NCBI GenBank assembly: GCA_034927505.1
Contig: JAYFPY010000031.1
Span: forward strand, 1 to 60,778
Length of the DNA stretch: 60,778 nt
Source: RUG100 sp034927505
GTDB taxonomy: Bacteria; Bacillota; Clostridia; Peptostreptococcales; Anaerovoracaceae
Direction of reading: 5' to 3'
Numbering within the stretch: position 1 is the stretch's first letter; each line of letters starts with the position of its first letter. Shown piece after piece: positions 17,935 to 27,276 of this stretch. A program made the translations under genes and the position numbers. The notes under the pieces are model-generated. The model was not told where the DNA came from. It worked only from the letters and a program-made list of their open reading frames with translations, and did no database searches.

Positions 17935-19653
17935 TCAACTGTCTTTTCTTCGCCTGTAAGCAGCTGCCCCTGTTGCTGCACCGGCTCCTGTCAGTACCAG
18001 CAGTATCCACATCCACATTGACGAATCGTCTCCTGTCTTTGCAGTGCCTCCATTGCCTGAAGTAACAGCACTTGTTCTCGTGGCCGGCGTACTCTTTGTA
18101 CTATTTGAGCTTGATGGATCAGTTGTGTCCGTCGTTCCTGCGGTGCCTGACGAATCAGTTGATTCCGGCGTATCTGCAGCGGCAGATGCAGTCCACTTCG
18201 CATATAATGTAATGTCTTTTGTTACAGCTGTACTGAAATCATATGCCGTTGTCATTTCCTTATCTAAATACCATCCTCCGAAAGCATATCCGTCTTTTGT
18301 CGGATCACTTGGTTTTGAAGCCGTATTCCCCGAAGCTACTGACTGGTCTTCCGGCGTATAATTTCCACCGTTGCTGTCAAATGCAACATTGTATGTGTCG
18401 CTGACAGTTATTTCTCTGATTGCTGCATAGTCTGTCCATTCCCAGTCATTGATATCTTCTGCCAGTATATATGTTTTGTATCCGTCAGGGAGATCGCTCG
18501 GCAGTGTGAATGTCGCCGTTCCGCTTTTGCTGCCTGATGCGGCTGCCAGCTTTCCGTAGTAAAGAACATTTGCCGATGAGCTTGAAATATCTCCGTCTGT
18601 TATGGCAACAGAAACCTGATCTATATCTTCTCCCGAATAGCTGTAAGGTACCGTTACTGTCGATCCGCTCTTTGTTACTGTTCCGGTTGTATCGATCGAT
18701 TTATTTGAATCTTTCAATGTGGCTTTCCATGTATTGTCGCTGACTCTTGAAATCTTTGTCAAATCAGATGTTTTATCAGCATCGCTGCTGCTGGTGAATA
18801 ACACATTTTTCAGATCCAAGTTGGAAGCTGCTGTAACGCCTCTATAATTATCATAAGGTTCATTCCATCTCAGCTGTCCTCTGTAAATCATACCCTTTGA
18901 GCCGTTGGCCATTCCTTGGTTATCAGGGTTGCCTGAACGGTGCCAGTAGCCTACATCGTATGTATCTGTGCCGTTGAGATAGGCTTTCTTTCTTCCGGCA
19001 TCACCGGAATACAACTGATACGATTCTCCGGCACTCAATAGAAATGATTTTGATGTTGCCGCACAGTCTTCTCTTGTAAATCCGGCCACTCCATACATAT
19101 AGTTTGAAGCCTGCAGCTGTGTATCAGCGATCTCTGCCAGTTCCTTTGTGCTGAAAAGACTTGTTCCGTTACTGGCTTTCCCATCCTTCAGATATGAATA
19201 TGGATTGCTGTTTGTATATATGTTTTTCGTTCCTCCAATGGAAACATATTTGTCATTGAACAGCATGCGGTCGCTGTCTATGGTCAGATAATCTCCTGCC
19301 GCTGTTTTCATTGTTGCCGCCCCATCATGGAACTGCGAATGCCCTGTTCCGTCCATCCTGTCGAGTACTCTGTATTTGACCGGTGAGCCGTTATATGCCC
19401 CGTAATAAAGGTACTGCCCGGAATCCGCCGTCCATCCGTACTGACAAATATTCATTGCATTTGCTCCTACGTTGATCGTTTTCGCATCTTCTGTTCCGCT
19501 GTTGCCCATTGTTACATTTTCAGTCAGTATCACATCACTGTAATACAGTTCATCTTTTGTTTCTGCCCCACTGCCTGCCCATACACTCGAACTCATACCG
19601 TATCCGAATATCATAGCCATGCACAAAATCCCCATCAATAATCTCTTTTTCAT
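17935..19653 (-). CDS. cell-surface protein with InlB-type repeat and C-terminal anchor, 572 aa
   Basis: A secreted and probably wall-attached protein. It has a signal peptide (MKKRLLMGILCMAMIFGYGM), then a domain of the DUF6273 kind (YYGAYNGSPVKYRVLDRMDG) found in clostridial exoproteins. One InlB/Listeria-Bacteroides repeat follows (VAFDSNGGNYTPEDQSVASG ... GWYLDKEMTTAYDF). A Ser/Thr-rich stalk leads to a tail of AKTGDDSSMW, a membrane segment and RRRKDS. The tail looks like a non-LPXTG sorting signal. The 5' region shares 21-bp direct repeats with two other surface genes in this window. Role in adhesion is a guess. Confidence 0.85.
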   Translation of the reverse strand: MKKRLLMGILCMAMIFGYGMSSSVWAGSGAETKDELYYSDVILTENVTMGNSGTEDAKTINVGANAMNICQYGWTADSGQYLYYGAYNGSPVKYRVLDRMDGTGHSQFHDGAATMKTAAGDYLTIDSDRMLFNDKYVSIGGTKNIYTNSNPYSYLKDGKASNGTSLFSTKELAEIADTQLQASNYMYGVAGFTREDCAATSKSFLLSAGESYQLYSGDAGRKKAYLNGTDTYDVGYWHRSGNPDNQGMANGSKGMIYRGQLRWNEPYDNYRGVTAASNLDLKNVLFTSSSDADKTSDLTKISRVSDNTWKATLKDSNKSIDTTGTVTKSGSTVTVPYSYSGEDIDQVSVAITDGDISSSSANVLYYGKLAAASGSKSGTATFTLPSDLPDGYKTYILAEDINDWEWTDYAAIREITVSDTYNVAFDSNGGNYTPEDQSVASGNTASKPSDPTKDGYAFGGWYLDKEMTTAYDFSTAVTKDITLYAKWTASAAADTPESTDSSGTAGTTDTTDPSSSNSTKSTPATRTSAVTSGNGGTAKTGDDSSMWMWILLVLTGAGAATGAAAYRRRKDS

Positions 19654-19740
19654 TTTCCTAACCTCTTTCTCCTATTTACCGATAATATAAACTTTATTTG
19701 CATCATCTATTACTTAAAATATAGCATAAACAATCTGCAC

Positions 19741-19782
19741 CGCAGTTCAGATTGTACGAAACGCAGTACATATTGTATGAAC
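19741..19782 (-). promoter_or_regulatory. 21-bp direct repeats (two units) upstream of the surface protein gene
   Basis: Two tandem 21-base units on the plus strand, CGCAGTTCAGATTGTACGAA(A) at 19741-19761 and CGCAGTACATATTGTATGAA(C) at 19762-19782. A 21-base period on one face of the helix is typical of LytTR response regulator sites (9-base repeats, 12-base gaps). On the minus strand TATGCT follows about 12 bases after the repeats. Related units occur at 30967-31008 and 35046-35108. Confidence 0.7.
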
Positions 19783-19927
19783 GATTTTCATTTGTCTTTT
19801 GACTGACTACTGACAGATAACAGACACGTAGGTTCCGGGCTTGTTTTTCATCTACTATTCCCCTATAATTAGCATGTTGAGTGGACATGATCCATTCTGA
19901 GGAAATATATGAAAGGAGAATTACATC

Positions 19928-20362
19928 ATGAATAAGAAATGTCTGAATATATCACTGTGTTACGCGATCGCTGCGATGATAGGAGGTGTCTTTTATAGAG
20001 AGTTCACCAAATACAACAGTTTTACCGGCGTCACTGTCCTTGGAAAGATACATGTACATCTGTTCCTGCTGGGAATGATCGTTTTCCTGCTAGCCGCATT
20101 GTTTGCGAAGCAGTATGACCTGGCCTCGCAGAAAAAGTTCCACATCTTCCTTAAAGTCTATAATATCGGAGTCCCGCTGACTGTGATCATGCTGATTATA
20201 AGAGGTATTTTCCAAGTTCAGGCAACAACCTTGTCCGCAGGGGCTGATGCAGCCATCTCCGGGATCGCCGGTATCGGACATATCCTTGTTGGCATTGGAC
20301 TGATATTCTTCATTCTGTCCTTGAAGACAGCAGCCTCTCTGAAAACATCAGCCAAAGAATAG
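19928..20362 (+). CDS. DUF2871-like membrane protein, 144 aa
   Basis: A small integral membrane protein with four predicted helices: ISLCYAIAAMIGGVFYREFT, GKIHVHLFLLGMIVFLLAAL, YNIGVPLTVIMLIIRGIF and GIAGIGHILVGIGLIFFILS. The layout and the HVHLF motif match the DUF2871 family, which has no known function. AAAGGAG precedes the ATG. It is alone on its strand between two minus-strand genes. Confidence 0.85.
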   Translation: MNKKCLNISLCYAIAAMIGGVFYREFTKYNSFTGVTVLGKIHVHLFLLGMIVFLLAALFAKQYDLASQKKFHIFLKVYNIGVPLTVIMLIIRGIFQVQATTLSAGADAAISGIAGIGHILVGIGLIFFILSLKTAASLKTSAKE

Positions 20363-20389
20363 AAATCAAATATGGGGCCCCGAGCTGTT

Positions 20390-20752
20390 TTACATCGGAG
20401 TCCCTACCTCTATGAGATTGCCGTCCGGATCGTAAAAGCGAACGACTCTCTGTCCCCATGTATGTGTCATCAGATGATTGACGTATTCTATCGGTTCTTT
20501 ATAGTTCTCAAGTTTTTTTACGAATGCATCGATATCGGCCTCTTCAAAATACAGTTCGGACATATTGTTCCGGGGCAGACATTTTTTCTCAGTAAACCGC
20601 TCCCAGTATTTGATGTCCTGAAGGACAAGGCCGTCAGTCATGATTACGTTTCCATCATTGTCAACGATCACATTCAATCCAAACAGTTCTTTATAAAACG
20701 CTATGGATCTTTCCATTTGGCTTACAACGATCAGCGTGTTTTTCAGTTTCAT
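20390..20752 (-). CDS. VOC-family (glyoxalase/bleomycin-resistance fold) protein, 120 aa
   Basis: One vicinal-oxygen-chelate domain made of two beta-alpha-beta-beta-beta units, starting MKLKNTLIVVSQMERSIAFY and ending VRFYDPDGNLIEVGTPM. The family includes metal-dependent lyases, dioxygenases and drug-binding proteins. The last Glu (LIEVG) is a usual metal ligand, but the specific reaction is unknown. Confidence 0.88.
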   Translation of the reverse strand: MKLKNTLIVVSQMERSIAFYKELFGLNVIVDNDGNVIMTDGLVLQDIKYWERFTEKKCLPRNNMSELYFEEADIDAFVKKLENYKEPIEYVNHLMTHTWGQRVVRFYDPDGNLIEVGTPM

Positions 20753-20773
20753 TTTTATACACCTCGTTAATAA

Positions 20774-22055
20774 TCAATTCCTCAGGCAGCCAACAGGCAC
20801 CACGAAAACCCCGTCTGTCCTTCTATATGCATAGTCACCAACGCCCGTCAGCACCATCAAAAACGATGCCTGCTTCATCTTTTCGATATCGATTTTACCA
20901 CTCAATTTTTTTAGTGTATTTGCTCCATGTTCAATAGCCTTGTCCCCACCCAGCTTGATTTCAACAAGCCCATATTTACCATTTCGCAAATGTATTACTG
21001 CATCGCATTCCAAATCATTTTTATCCCTGTAATGATATACCTCTCCATTAAGCGCATCGGTAAAAATTCTCAGATCACGAATACATAGGGTTTCAAACAT
21101 AAGGCCAAAAGTCTCCAAATCATTTATTAAATCTTTTGGACCTAATCCCAAAGCCGCCACGCCAATTGAAGGATCGACATAATATCTTGTATCTGATGTC
21201 CTAATGGCAGTTTTTGATCTCAGATTTGGGTTCCACGCAGGCATGTCCTTCCTCTATCACAAATATCATTTTCAGCGCATTTACATAGGATGCGACTGTA
21301 TCTTCTTTCAAATCGGCATTATCTTTTGGTATCATATCTGCAGTTAATGTTGAATATGTTGCCTGTGTTCCCTGATTCCTTGCATAGGAACGCATAAGAT
21401 TTTTGACCCTCTCAGAATTTCTGGATATCCCGTCAACACGCGAAATATCAGATTTCACGACAGCATCATAATAATCAAACGCCTGTTCCAGGGCGATATC
21501 ATATTCCATAAACCCGGCTCTCGGCCAACCGCCGCGGCACACTAGAAAAGCAAGTTCTTCCAGATCAATTTCACTTTTTCCGGTTATCTGCCCCGCGCCT
21601 TCAAATAATTCTGATAAACTGACACTGCCGTTAGATTCTCCTGATTCGTATAAACTCATTGGCCTCATAAGGACCCATGCAAACCTTCCCGTGCCTGTAT
21701 GATATATGTTTTCTCTCGCTGCAGGAACTGTTGATCCTGTCAGAATAAATTGACCTTCGTCGTCCCTATGATCTACTTCAAATCTTATGCCGTCCCATAA
21801 TTTTGGTGCAATCTGCCATTCATCGATCAGTCTCGGAGTGTCCCCTGTTAACAGCATCGATGGATTGATATCTGCCATTGCAATATTCTGCTGTTGTTTA
21901 TCCGGTTCAGACATATATAAAACACTGGCTGCTATTTTCTCTGCGCTGGTAGTTTTACCGCACCACTTGGGCCCTTCTATCAATACCGCGCCCTTACCTT
22001 TTAGCTTCCTTTGTATGACTTCATCAATTATTCTTTTTTTGTAGATCCTGGCCAT
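20774..22055 (-). pseudogene. AAA_14/DUF4143 ATPase gene broken by a 4-bp duplication
   Basis: The gene encodes a P-loop ATPase with Walker A GPKWCGKTT and Walker B-like LIDEWQ, followed by the DUF4143 C-terminal region. The reading frame is lost at 21246-21253, where the plus strand has TCCT twice in tandem. Removing one copy restores VIEDMPAWNPNLRSKTAIR, the standard passage of this family. As read, one frame ends soon after the break (21201) and the rest (20774-21244) lies in another frame. The function of these ATPases is not settled. Flanking 23-bp repeats upstream hint at mobile DNA nearby. Confidence 0.85.
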
Positions 22056-22118
22056 GATCGGTCCCCCTTATTAACACATTGTACCCTGATTTTAGATAAT
22101 TATCAAGATTTTTCACCC

Positions 22119-22206
22119 GATTGGCCAAAATTTAATCCCCCAGTTGGCCGAAAATCAATCCCTCGGTTGGCCGAAAATCAATCCCCCAGTTGGCTGAAAT
22201 CAAAAG
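22119..22206. repeat. 23-bp tandem repeat array, four units
   Basis: Four copies with an exact 23-base period begin TTGGC at 22121, 22144, 22167 and 22190, with consensus TTGGCCGAAAATCAATCCCC(CAG). The last copy is partial and diverged. There are no spacers, so it is not CRISPR. It lies between the broken ATPase gene and the ADP-ribosylglycohydrolase gene. Multiple short repeats of this kind occur at ends of some transposons (IS21-like) and at iteron-type sites. Which applies here is unknown. Confidence 0.8.
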
Positions 22207-22288
22207 AAAATGAATTGTATGTGGAGTTCACTGATGCCGGCGTGAAGGATATCATTCTTCCCGGAGAGATCCGCGATATCGTCTACGC

Positions 22289-23410
22289 CTATAGTTTAGT
22301 ACCGGTATAAGTATGATGGATATATTTTGCATCCCATAACTCGTCCCAATCATCATCATCTTCGAACATTTGACAATTATTGTAAAGGTCATCGGCGATT
22401 TCAGTTATTGTCTCTTTCAGTTCAAGATGCTCGATGAATTTGTCCGGTATCCGGCTTGCTCCAAGATATGCGCCCAGTATATTACCGGCGACTGCTCCTG
22501 TTGAATCGCTGTCGCCTCTGTGATTCACAGCTGCCACAACAGCTTTTTCGAAGTCGTTTTCATATTTGAGCGAACAGTATATAGCTATGGCAAGGGTCTC
22601 TTCAGCCACCCAGCCTTCTCCCAGTTCGTGTATTGCATCCGAGTCATCCATATATTCCTGTGACAGTTTCGTGGCCTTGTCTATCAATTCCACCATATAC
22701 GAAATATGTTCCGCATCAGAGAATTCATCTGCGATGGCTGTTTTGGCTTCATTGACAGCCTGCAGCAACGGTGCCTCTGAATGAGATACAACATTTACTA
22801 TATGGACCAGTACTGCTGCCGGAATATAACCAAGCTCATGACCGTGGGTCAGGGCAGCAGCTTCTGCACCGATCATATCCACTTCCTTTTTGTCTGCATT
22901 CCCTCCGCCTAAATATAATCCGATGGGGGCAACTCTCATTACGCCGCCGCATCCTTTGCTGTTATTTCTCGGTTCCTCGATCGATCCCAGATCATCCTTC
23001 GCAAGATAATTGATACATGTCTGACCCGGCGCGCGTCTGTGGTTCATAGCAGGTATATTGTTCAACCACGACCATTCAGGTTCTTTATATCCCGTGAAAT
23101 CCGCCATCTGCGTTTTCAGCCAGTCCTTGTAACACAATTTTATGTATAATGTATACGGACCCATTATCCCTCTGGTCATACCTCTTGTTGTCCCAATGAG
23201 AAGACCGTTGGCTGTATATAAAGACATTTGCGTGTCGTCTGATATTTCCGCCACGCCTTCTTTATTCAAACTGTATCCCGTGATCCCACTGGGGCCGTAG
23301 TTTTCTCTGATTTCGTCCTCATCCATAAACTCGATCGCGTATCCAAGTGCATCTCCGACCGCTCCGCCGAGCATACATCCTCTGTATTTGTCGATAGTTT
23401 TTTCAACCAT
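22289..23410 (-). CDS. ADP-ribosylglycohydrolase family protein, 373 aa
   Basis: An enzyme of the ADP-ribosylglycohydrolase (DraG/ARH) family, which removes ADP-ribose from proteins or nucleic acids, or hydrolyses related substrates. Family signatures are visible: GCMLGGAVGDALGYAIEFMD at the start, the metal-binding SDDTQM, a GCGGVMRVAPIGL segment, and NHRGDSDSTGAVAGNILGAY near the end. ATG at 23410 (MVEKTIDK) is chosen because GGAGG is 8 bases upstream; a GTG three codons earlier overlaps that site. The neighbouring Fic gene also belongs to the nucleotide-modification chemistry field, but a functional link is only suggestive. Confidence 0.9.
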   Translation of the reverse strand: MVEKTIDKYRGCMLGGAVGDALGYAIEFMDEDEIRENYGPSGITGYSLNKEGVAEISDDTQMSLYTANGLLIGTTRGMTRGIMGPYTLYIKLCYKDWLKTQMADFTGYKEPEWSWLNNIPAMNHRRAPGQTCINYLAKDDLGSIEEPRNNSKGCGGVMRVAPIGLYLGGGNADKKEVDMIGAEAAALTHGHELGYIPAAVLVHIVNVVSHSEAPLLQAVNEAKTAIADEFSDAEHISYMVELIDKATKLSQEYMDDSDAIHELGEGWVAEETLAIAIYCSLKYENDFEKAVVAAVNHRGDSDSTGAVAGNILGAYLGASRIPDKFIEHLELKETITEIADDLYNNCQMFEDDDDWDELWDAKYIHHTYTGTKL

Positions 23411-23583
23411 TCCTTGCACCTCCCTATCAATGTAATACTACTCTCTGCTGCAATGTGCAATGCACGGTTGGCCGCCGAACTATCATTGTCCAATTTTTGA
23501 CTCTATTTTTTCAGTATCATCCTTTGCCGCTTTTAGTTAAAAGAGTTAAAAGAAAACAGTTCAATTAAAAACATGGGGGTGTT

Positions 23584-24192
23584 CTATAATTTTTCCGCCT
23601 TGTATTCCGAATACCCTTCATAGTAATAACTGTGATCGAGACCCTTCATGTAGACTTCTCTGTCACTGATCCTGTCTGTAAGCGCCTGCTTCAAGATATG
23701 CTTTATCTCTATGTCTTTCACCGGACTGCGTTCCATCGCCATCAAGTAGTCTTCTTTGTCGACCCTGCTCCAGTCTACAACACGGCCAATTACCCTTTTG
23801 AACATCAGATCGAGCCAGATGCGTGTGCTCCTTCCATTTCCTTCTCTGAACGGATGCGCCACATTCATCTCTACATATTTCTCAACGATCTCATCAAATG
23901 TTGACTGCGACATCTTGTCGATGTTATTCAGAGATGTCTGCAGATACATGACCGGAGCAAATCTAAAATTACCTTTTGAAAGATTGACATCCCTGATCTT
24001 CCCCGCGAAGCCATATACATCTTCAAATAGATACTTATGTATCTCCAACAGGCAATCACAAGTGCCATGTTCCATACTGTCCAGCTTACCGTTTTCAAAC
24101 AATTCCACAGCCTTCTTCTTGCTTATTCTTTCTTCGGCCTTTGCTAATTCGATAGAATCAGTGATGCCAAGTTTGTTTTCAATTACACTCAT
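23584..24192 (-). CDS. class III Fic-domain adenylyltransferase-type protein, 202 aa
   Basis: A Fic protein that would transfer AMP (or a related group) to a target protein. The catalytic motif HPFREGNGR (His113 to Arg121) is intact. Near the C-terminus the sequence SYYYEG (Ser188 to Gly193) fits the inhibitory motif [S/T]xxxE[G/N] of class III Fic proteins, in which Glu blocks the active site and the protein silences itself. The start at 24192 (MSVIENKLG) follows GGTG at 6 bases. No separate antitoxin gene lies next to it, which fits self-inhibition. Confidence 0.9.
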   Translation of the reverse strand: MSVIENKLGITDSIELAKAEERISKKKAVELFENGKLDSMEHGTCDCLLEIHKYLFEDVYGFAGKIRDVNLSKGNFRFAPVMYLQTSLNNIDKMSQSTFDEIVEKYVEMNVAHPFREGNGRSTRIWLDLMFKRVIGRVVDWSRVDKEDYLMAMERSPVKDIEIKHILKQALTDRISDREVYMKGLDHSYYYEGYSEYKAEKL

Positions 24193-24314
24193 TTTTTCAC
24201 CCTGCACTCTTTATATCATCCGCTTCACTTCATTGGTTTTATTATACCGTATGTTGCTGGTTTTTGCATAAGAATCGATAATCTGCTATCCCTCAGTTAT
24301 TTTTTTCTCCGTTT

Positions 24315-25292
24315 TTATCCGAGATCCCGTGCTGACTTGAGTCCGTACATGGATACCGCGCTGTATACCGCATCGTTCACTGCTCTCGCCATGACTTCTG
24401 TCGCCATCGCCCCCAGTATATCCGGTGAAGCCTCTTCATCTCCGACAGACATGGCAAAAATAGTATCCCCATCGACACTGGTGTGGACCGGGTTTATCGT
24501 CTTCACATAACCGTTGTGCGATACCTGCGCCAGCTTGTACGCCTGATCTTTGGTCAGAGCCGCATTGGTGATCACACAGCCGAGTGTCGTATTGCCCTTG
24601 AAAACATCTCTGTTTTTTTCTATCTCACTGTACATTATCTTTTCAGTATCTGCTAGTTCAGTCTTATCCTCGCTTAGTATACCGGCAACGATCTTATGTG
24701 AATCATAGTCTATCACATCTCCCGCTGCGTTGACAGCGACCACCGCCGCGCACTGCACTCTTCCTATCTGCGCCGCATATATCCCGGGCCCGCTTTTCAT
24801 CATGCGTTCGGTCCCGAGGAATTTGCCTACCGTAGCTCCCGTGCCTGCACCGACACATCCGGTCTTCGGCATGCCGCCCTCAGGGGTATTTCCCTCCGAA
24901 GCAATACAAGCCGCATGGCCCATCTCTTTATCCGGTCTGCATTTTGGATCGCCGACAACGAGATCGAAAAGAGAAGCTCCGCAGACGAGAGGCACGATGC
25001 CTGCGCCTACATCGAGACCGATCCCCTTTTCTTCGAGATATCTCATGGCGCCGTCACCGGCTTCCAGCCCGTACGCGCTACCGCCGGACAGCATGACGCA
25101 GTGGATCTTCTGTACAGTCTTCTCAGGCCGCAGGAGTTCCGTCTCCCTGGAAGCCGGGCCTCCTCCGCGAACATCGACCCCTGCTACGGCTCCGTCTTCA
25201 CAAATAACAGCAGTACAGCCTGTCCCGCCTTCCATGTCTTGCGCGTGTCCTATACGTACGCCCCTTATATCAGTGATCCTTATTTCTTTCAT
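24315..25292 (-). CDS. P1-family (DmpA/L-aminopeptidase type) peptidase, 325 aa
   Basis: A member of the P1 family of N-terminal nucleophile aminopeptidases that cleave themselves to become active. Visible family segments are RGVRIGHAQDMEGGTGCTAV, VMLSGGSAYGLEAGDGAMRY, PKTGCVGAGTGATVGKFLG and NTTLGCVITNAALTKDQAYK. The last is the usual place of the self-cleavage residue, here probably Thr in VITNAAL. AGGAGG lies 6 bases before the chosen ATG at 25292 (MKEIRITD). Its 5' end lies 20 bases from the stop of the upstream oxidoreductase gene, suggesting one transcript. Confidence 0.9.
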   Translation of the reverse strand: MKEIRITDIRGVRIGHAQDMEGGTGCTAVICEDGAVAGVDVRGGGPASRETELLRPEKTVQKIHCVMLSGGSAYGLEAGDGAMRYLEEKGIGLDVGAGIVPLVCGASLFDLVVGDPKCRPDKEMGHAACIASEGNTPEGGMPKTGCVGAGTGATVGKFLGTERMMKSGPGIYAAQIGRVQCAAVVAVNAAGDVIDYDSHKIVAGILSEDKTELADTEKIMYSEIEKNRDVFKGNTTLGCVITNAALTKDQAYKLAQVSHNGYVKTINPVHTSVDGDTIFAMSVGDEEASPDILGAMATEVMARAVNDAVYSAVSMYGLKSARDLG

Positions 25293-25312
25293 CAAATGCC
25301 TCCTTGATTTTA

Positions 25313-26512
25313 TCATTCGCTGTAATGAGATGAAGCCGCCCCATGGGCAGAAGAAAAAGCAAACTGCAGATTGTATCCTCCGGTTGCCCCATCTATATCA
25401 AGAGCTTCTCCAATTATATAAAGTCCTTTTGATCGCTTATGCTCAAAGGTCTTATTGTTCACTTCATCCAGGCTGACTCCACCTGCTGTAACCATAGCCT
25501 TGCCATAACCCTGATTATCACCGATCACAAATTCAAAACCTTCATAGAATAGTCTCAAACTTTTTGCTGCATAAGCCGATGCTTTAATGTCTTTATCCAG
25601 ACCGGCTGTGCGGATCAGGATCTCTGTCAGAGCTTTTGGCAATCCCGCAGCTTCCGTCAAAAAGTTCCCTAAACTTTTGGAAATTCCTTTGGTGATCAAA
25701 GCTTCTCTTGCCACCTCTGAAAACCGGATCCTTATTTTTCTTCCTTTTATCGCTTCTCTTGAAATGTCCAGGGCGACCGGCCCGGAAAGATATTTGTCCG
25801 TAAACAACATATCCCCGGTTTTGTCCGCCACCTTACTGCCGTCGAAGATTTCTATCCTCACATTCTTCAATGCGATCCCTTCCGCTTCTTTAAATGGATA
25901 TTTTTCCACAGTAAATGGAACCAGTGCCGGCCTTGGGGGAACGATCTCTACTCCCAGTTTCTCAAGGAGCTTCCACATGCTTCCGTCAGAACCGGTCCCG
26001 GGATAAGACAGACCGCCGTGAGCAAGTACAAGTGTATCCGTGAGGATCTCGCCGTTTATCAGATAGGCATTATCCAAACGATCTATGTCTCTGACCTCGT
26101 ATCCTGTCTTCAAATCAAATCCATTGCCTGCACATTTTTTTATCAATGCATCTCTAACATCTCCGGCCTTCATGGAAGCGGGAAATACTTTTCCATCCTC
26201 TCTGGTCATCAACTCGATCCCCAGATTTTCGAAAAACTTCATGGTATCCGAGTTATTGAATGCATGCAGCGCCTTCCTGATCTTTCTGCCGTTTTGCCCG
26301 TACTTGTCCACGAAGTCTTTTATTGGACCTTCATGGGTAAGGTTGCAGCTGCCGCTGCCGCTCATCAGAAGTTTCCTGCCGGGGACCGGCGATCTATCTA
26401 AGATCATCCCCTTTTTACAGCTCCGGTCAGCACCGTAAAAGAGACCGGCAGCACCTGCTCCGACTATTACTATATCCATCTTTTCTGCATAGTTCTTTTT
26501 ACGCTCATCCAT
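25313..26512 (-). CDS. HI0933/YhiN-family FAD-dependent oxidoreductase, 399 aa
   Basis: A flavoprotein of the HI0933 (BaiN/YhiN) family. The Rossmann motif DIVIVGAGAAGLFYGAD lies near the N-terminus, followed by GRKLLMSGSGSCNLTH, which is diagnostic of the family. The end IGEALDIDGATGGYNLQFAF binds FAD in homologues. The physiological substrate is unknown. It precedes the P1 peptidase gene on the same strand. Confidence 0.92.
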   Translation of the reverse strand: MDERKKNYAEKMDIVIVGAGAAGLFYGADRSCKKGMILDRSPVPGRKLLMSGSGSCNLTHEGPIKDFVDKYGQNGRKIRKALHAFNNSDTMKFFENLGIELMTREDGKVFPASMKAGDVRDALIKKCAGNGFDLKTGYEVRDIDRLDNAYLINGEILTDTLVLAHGGLSYPGTGSDGSMWKLLEKLGVEIVPPRPALVPFTVEKYPFKEAEGIALKNVRIEIFDGSKVADKTGDMLFTDKYLSGPVALDISREAIKGRKIRIRFSEVAREALITKGISKSLGNFLTEAAGLPKALTEILIRTAGLDKDIKASAYAAKSLRLFYEGFEFVIGDNQGYGKAMVTAGGVSLDEVNNKTFEHKRSKGLYIIGEALDIDGATGGYNLQFAFSSAHGAASSHYSE

Positions 26513-26555
26513 GATTTCGCCGTCTCCTTATCATACCACGACCACTAGATCAGAA

Positions 26556-26846
26556 TTACAGCACCTTATTCAGGAGCTCTTTAATCTCTTCTTTTTTCAA
26601 AACTCTGCCATATGAAACGACATTATCATCGATCACCAGCGCCGGCGTAGTCATGACTCCGTATGCCGCGATCTTTGCGAAATCAGTTATATGGTCTACC
26701 TGCATATCCTTTCCTAATTCCAAAAGCGCCTCCTGCGTACTTTTCTCAAGAGCTTTACAGTTTGCACACCCACTGCCGAGGATCTTTATCCTTGCCTCTT
26801 CGCCTGTGACAGCTTTCACCTTTTCTTTTTTCTTGAATAATGACAT
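26556..26846 (-). CDS. small thioredoxin-like protein with CxxC, 96 aa
   Basis: A thioredoxin-fold protein of the redox-active disulfide protein 2 type: KILGSGCANCKALEKST holds the CANC redox pair and YGVMTTPALVIDD carries the cis-Pro. It begins on the base after the arsC stop codon (TAG-ATG), with GGAGG inside the end of arsC. As the last gene of the ars operon it probably supplies electrons to the arsenate reductase or helps the permease. That role is inferred from position. Confidence 0.88.
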   Translation of the reverse strand: MSLFKKKEKVKAVTGEEARIKILGSGCANCKALEKSTQEALLELGKDMQVDHITDFAKIAAYGVMTTPALVIDDNVVSYGRVLKKEEIKELLNKVL

Positions 26847-27260
26847 CTATTTACCTCCATTCTGTTTTGATCCCTCAGTCTTCAGTTCTTTTATATTGTT
26901 TTCAATCTGTTTGATTATCCGAATGAACTCTTTATCAGATTTTCCTGTCGGATCTTCCAGATCCCAGTTATGATCAAAATCTCTGCCTATATATGGACAT
27001 CCTACATCGCATCCCATAGAAATTGCAATATCAGGTTCCGGAATATCAGCGATCGATTTGGAATATTGTTCTTTTTCCATATCTATGCCGTACATTTCTT
27101 TCATTATCCTAACAGCATCTTGGTTTATCTGTGCCTTTGTTTCTACTCCTGCAGAGAAGCTATCAAATACATCTGCCCCCAGGTGCTTTCCCAATGCTTC
27201 AGCTATCTGACTCCTGCAAGAGTTATGAACGCATATGAATGCCACCTTTTTTTTGCTCAT
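26847..27260 (-). CDS. arsC: arsenate reductase, low-molecular-weight phosphatase family, 137 aa
   Basis: Reduces arsenate to arsenite in the thioredoxin-linked manner of the LMW tyrosine phosphatase-type ArsC. The loop FICVHNSCRSQIAEAL carries the nucleophilic Cys, and ISMGCDVGCPY contains the two further Cys of the disulfide relay. The start at 27260 (MSKKKVAF) follows GGAGG by 8 bases. It lies 16 bases after the permease gene in the ars operon. Confidence 0.92.
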   Translation of the reverse strand: MSKKKVAFICVHNSCRSQIAEALGKHLGADVFDSFSAGVETKAQINQDAVRIMKEMYGIDMEKEQYSKSIADIPEPDIAISMGCDVGCPYIGRDFDHNWDLEDPTGKSDKEFIRIIKQIENNIKELKTEGSKQNGGK

Positions 27261-27276
27261 TTCATTTTCCTCCATT

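Noticed and set aside
22119..22206. Possible CRISPR array from the regular repeats
   Set aside because: Repeats are directly adjacent with no unique spacers, only four units, and there are no cas genes.
24730..25476. 248-codon open frame on the plus strand
   Set aside because: Antisense to the P1 peptidase gene, which has clear family motifs and a ribosome binding site. The antisense frame is a by-product of its GC-rich third positions.
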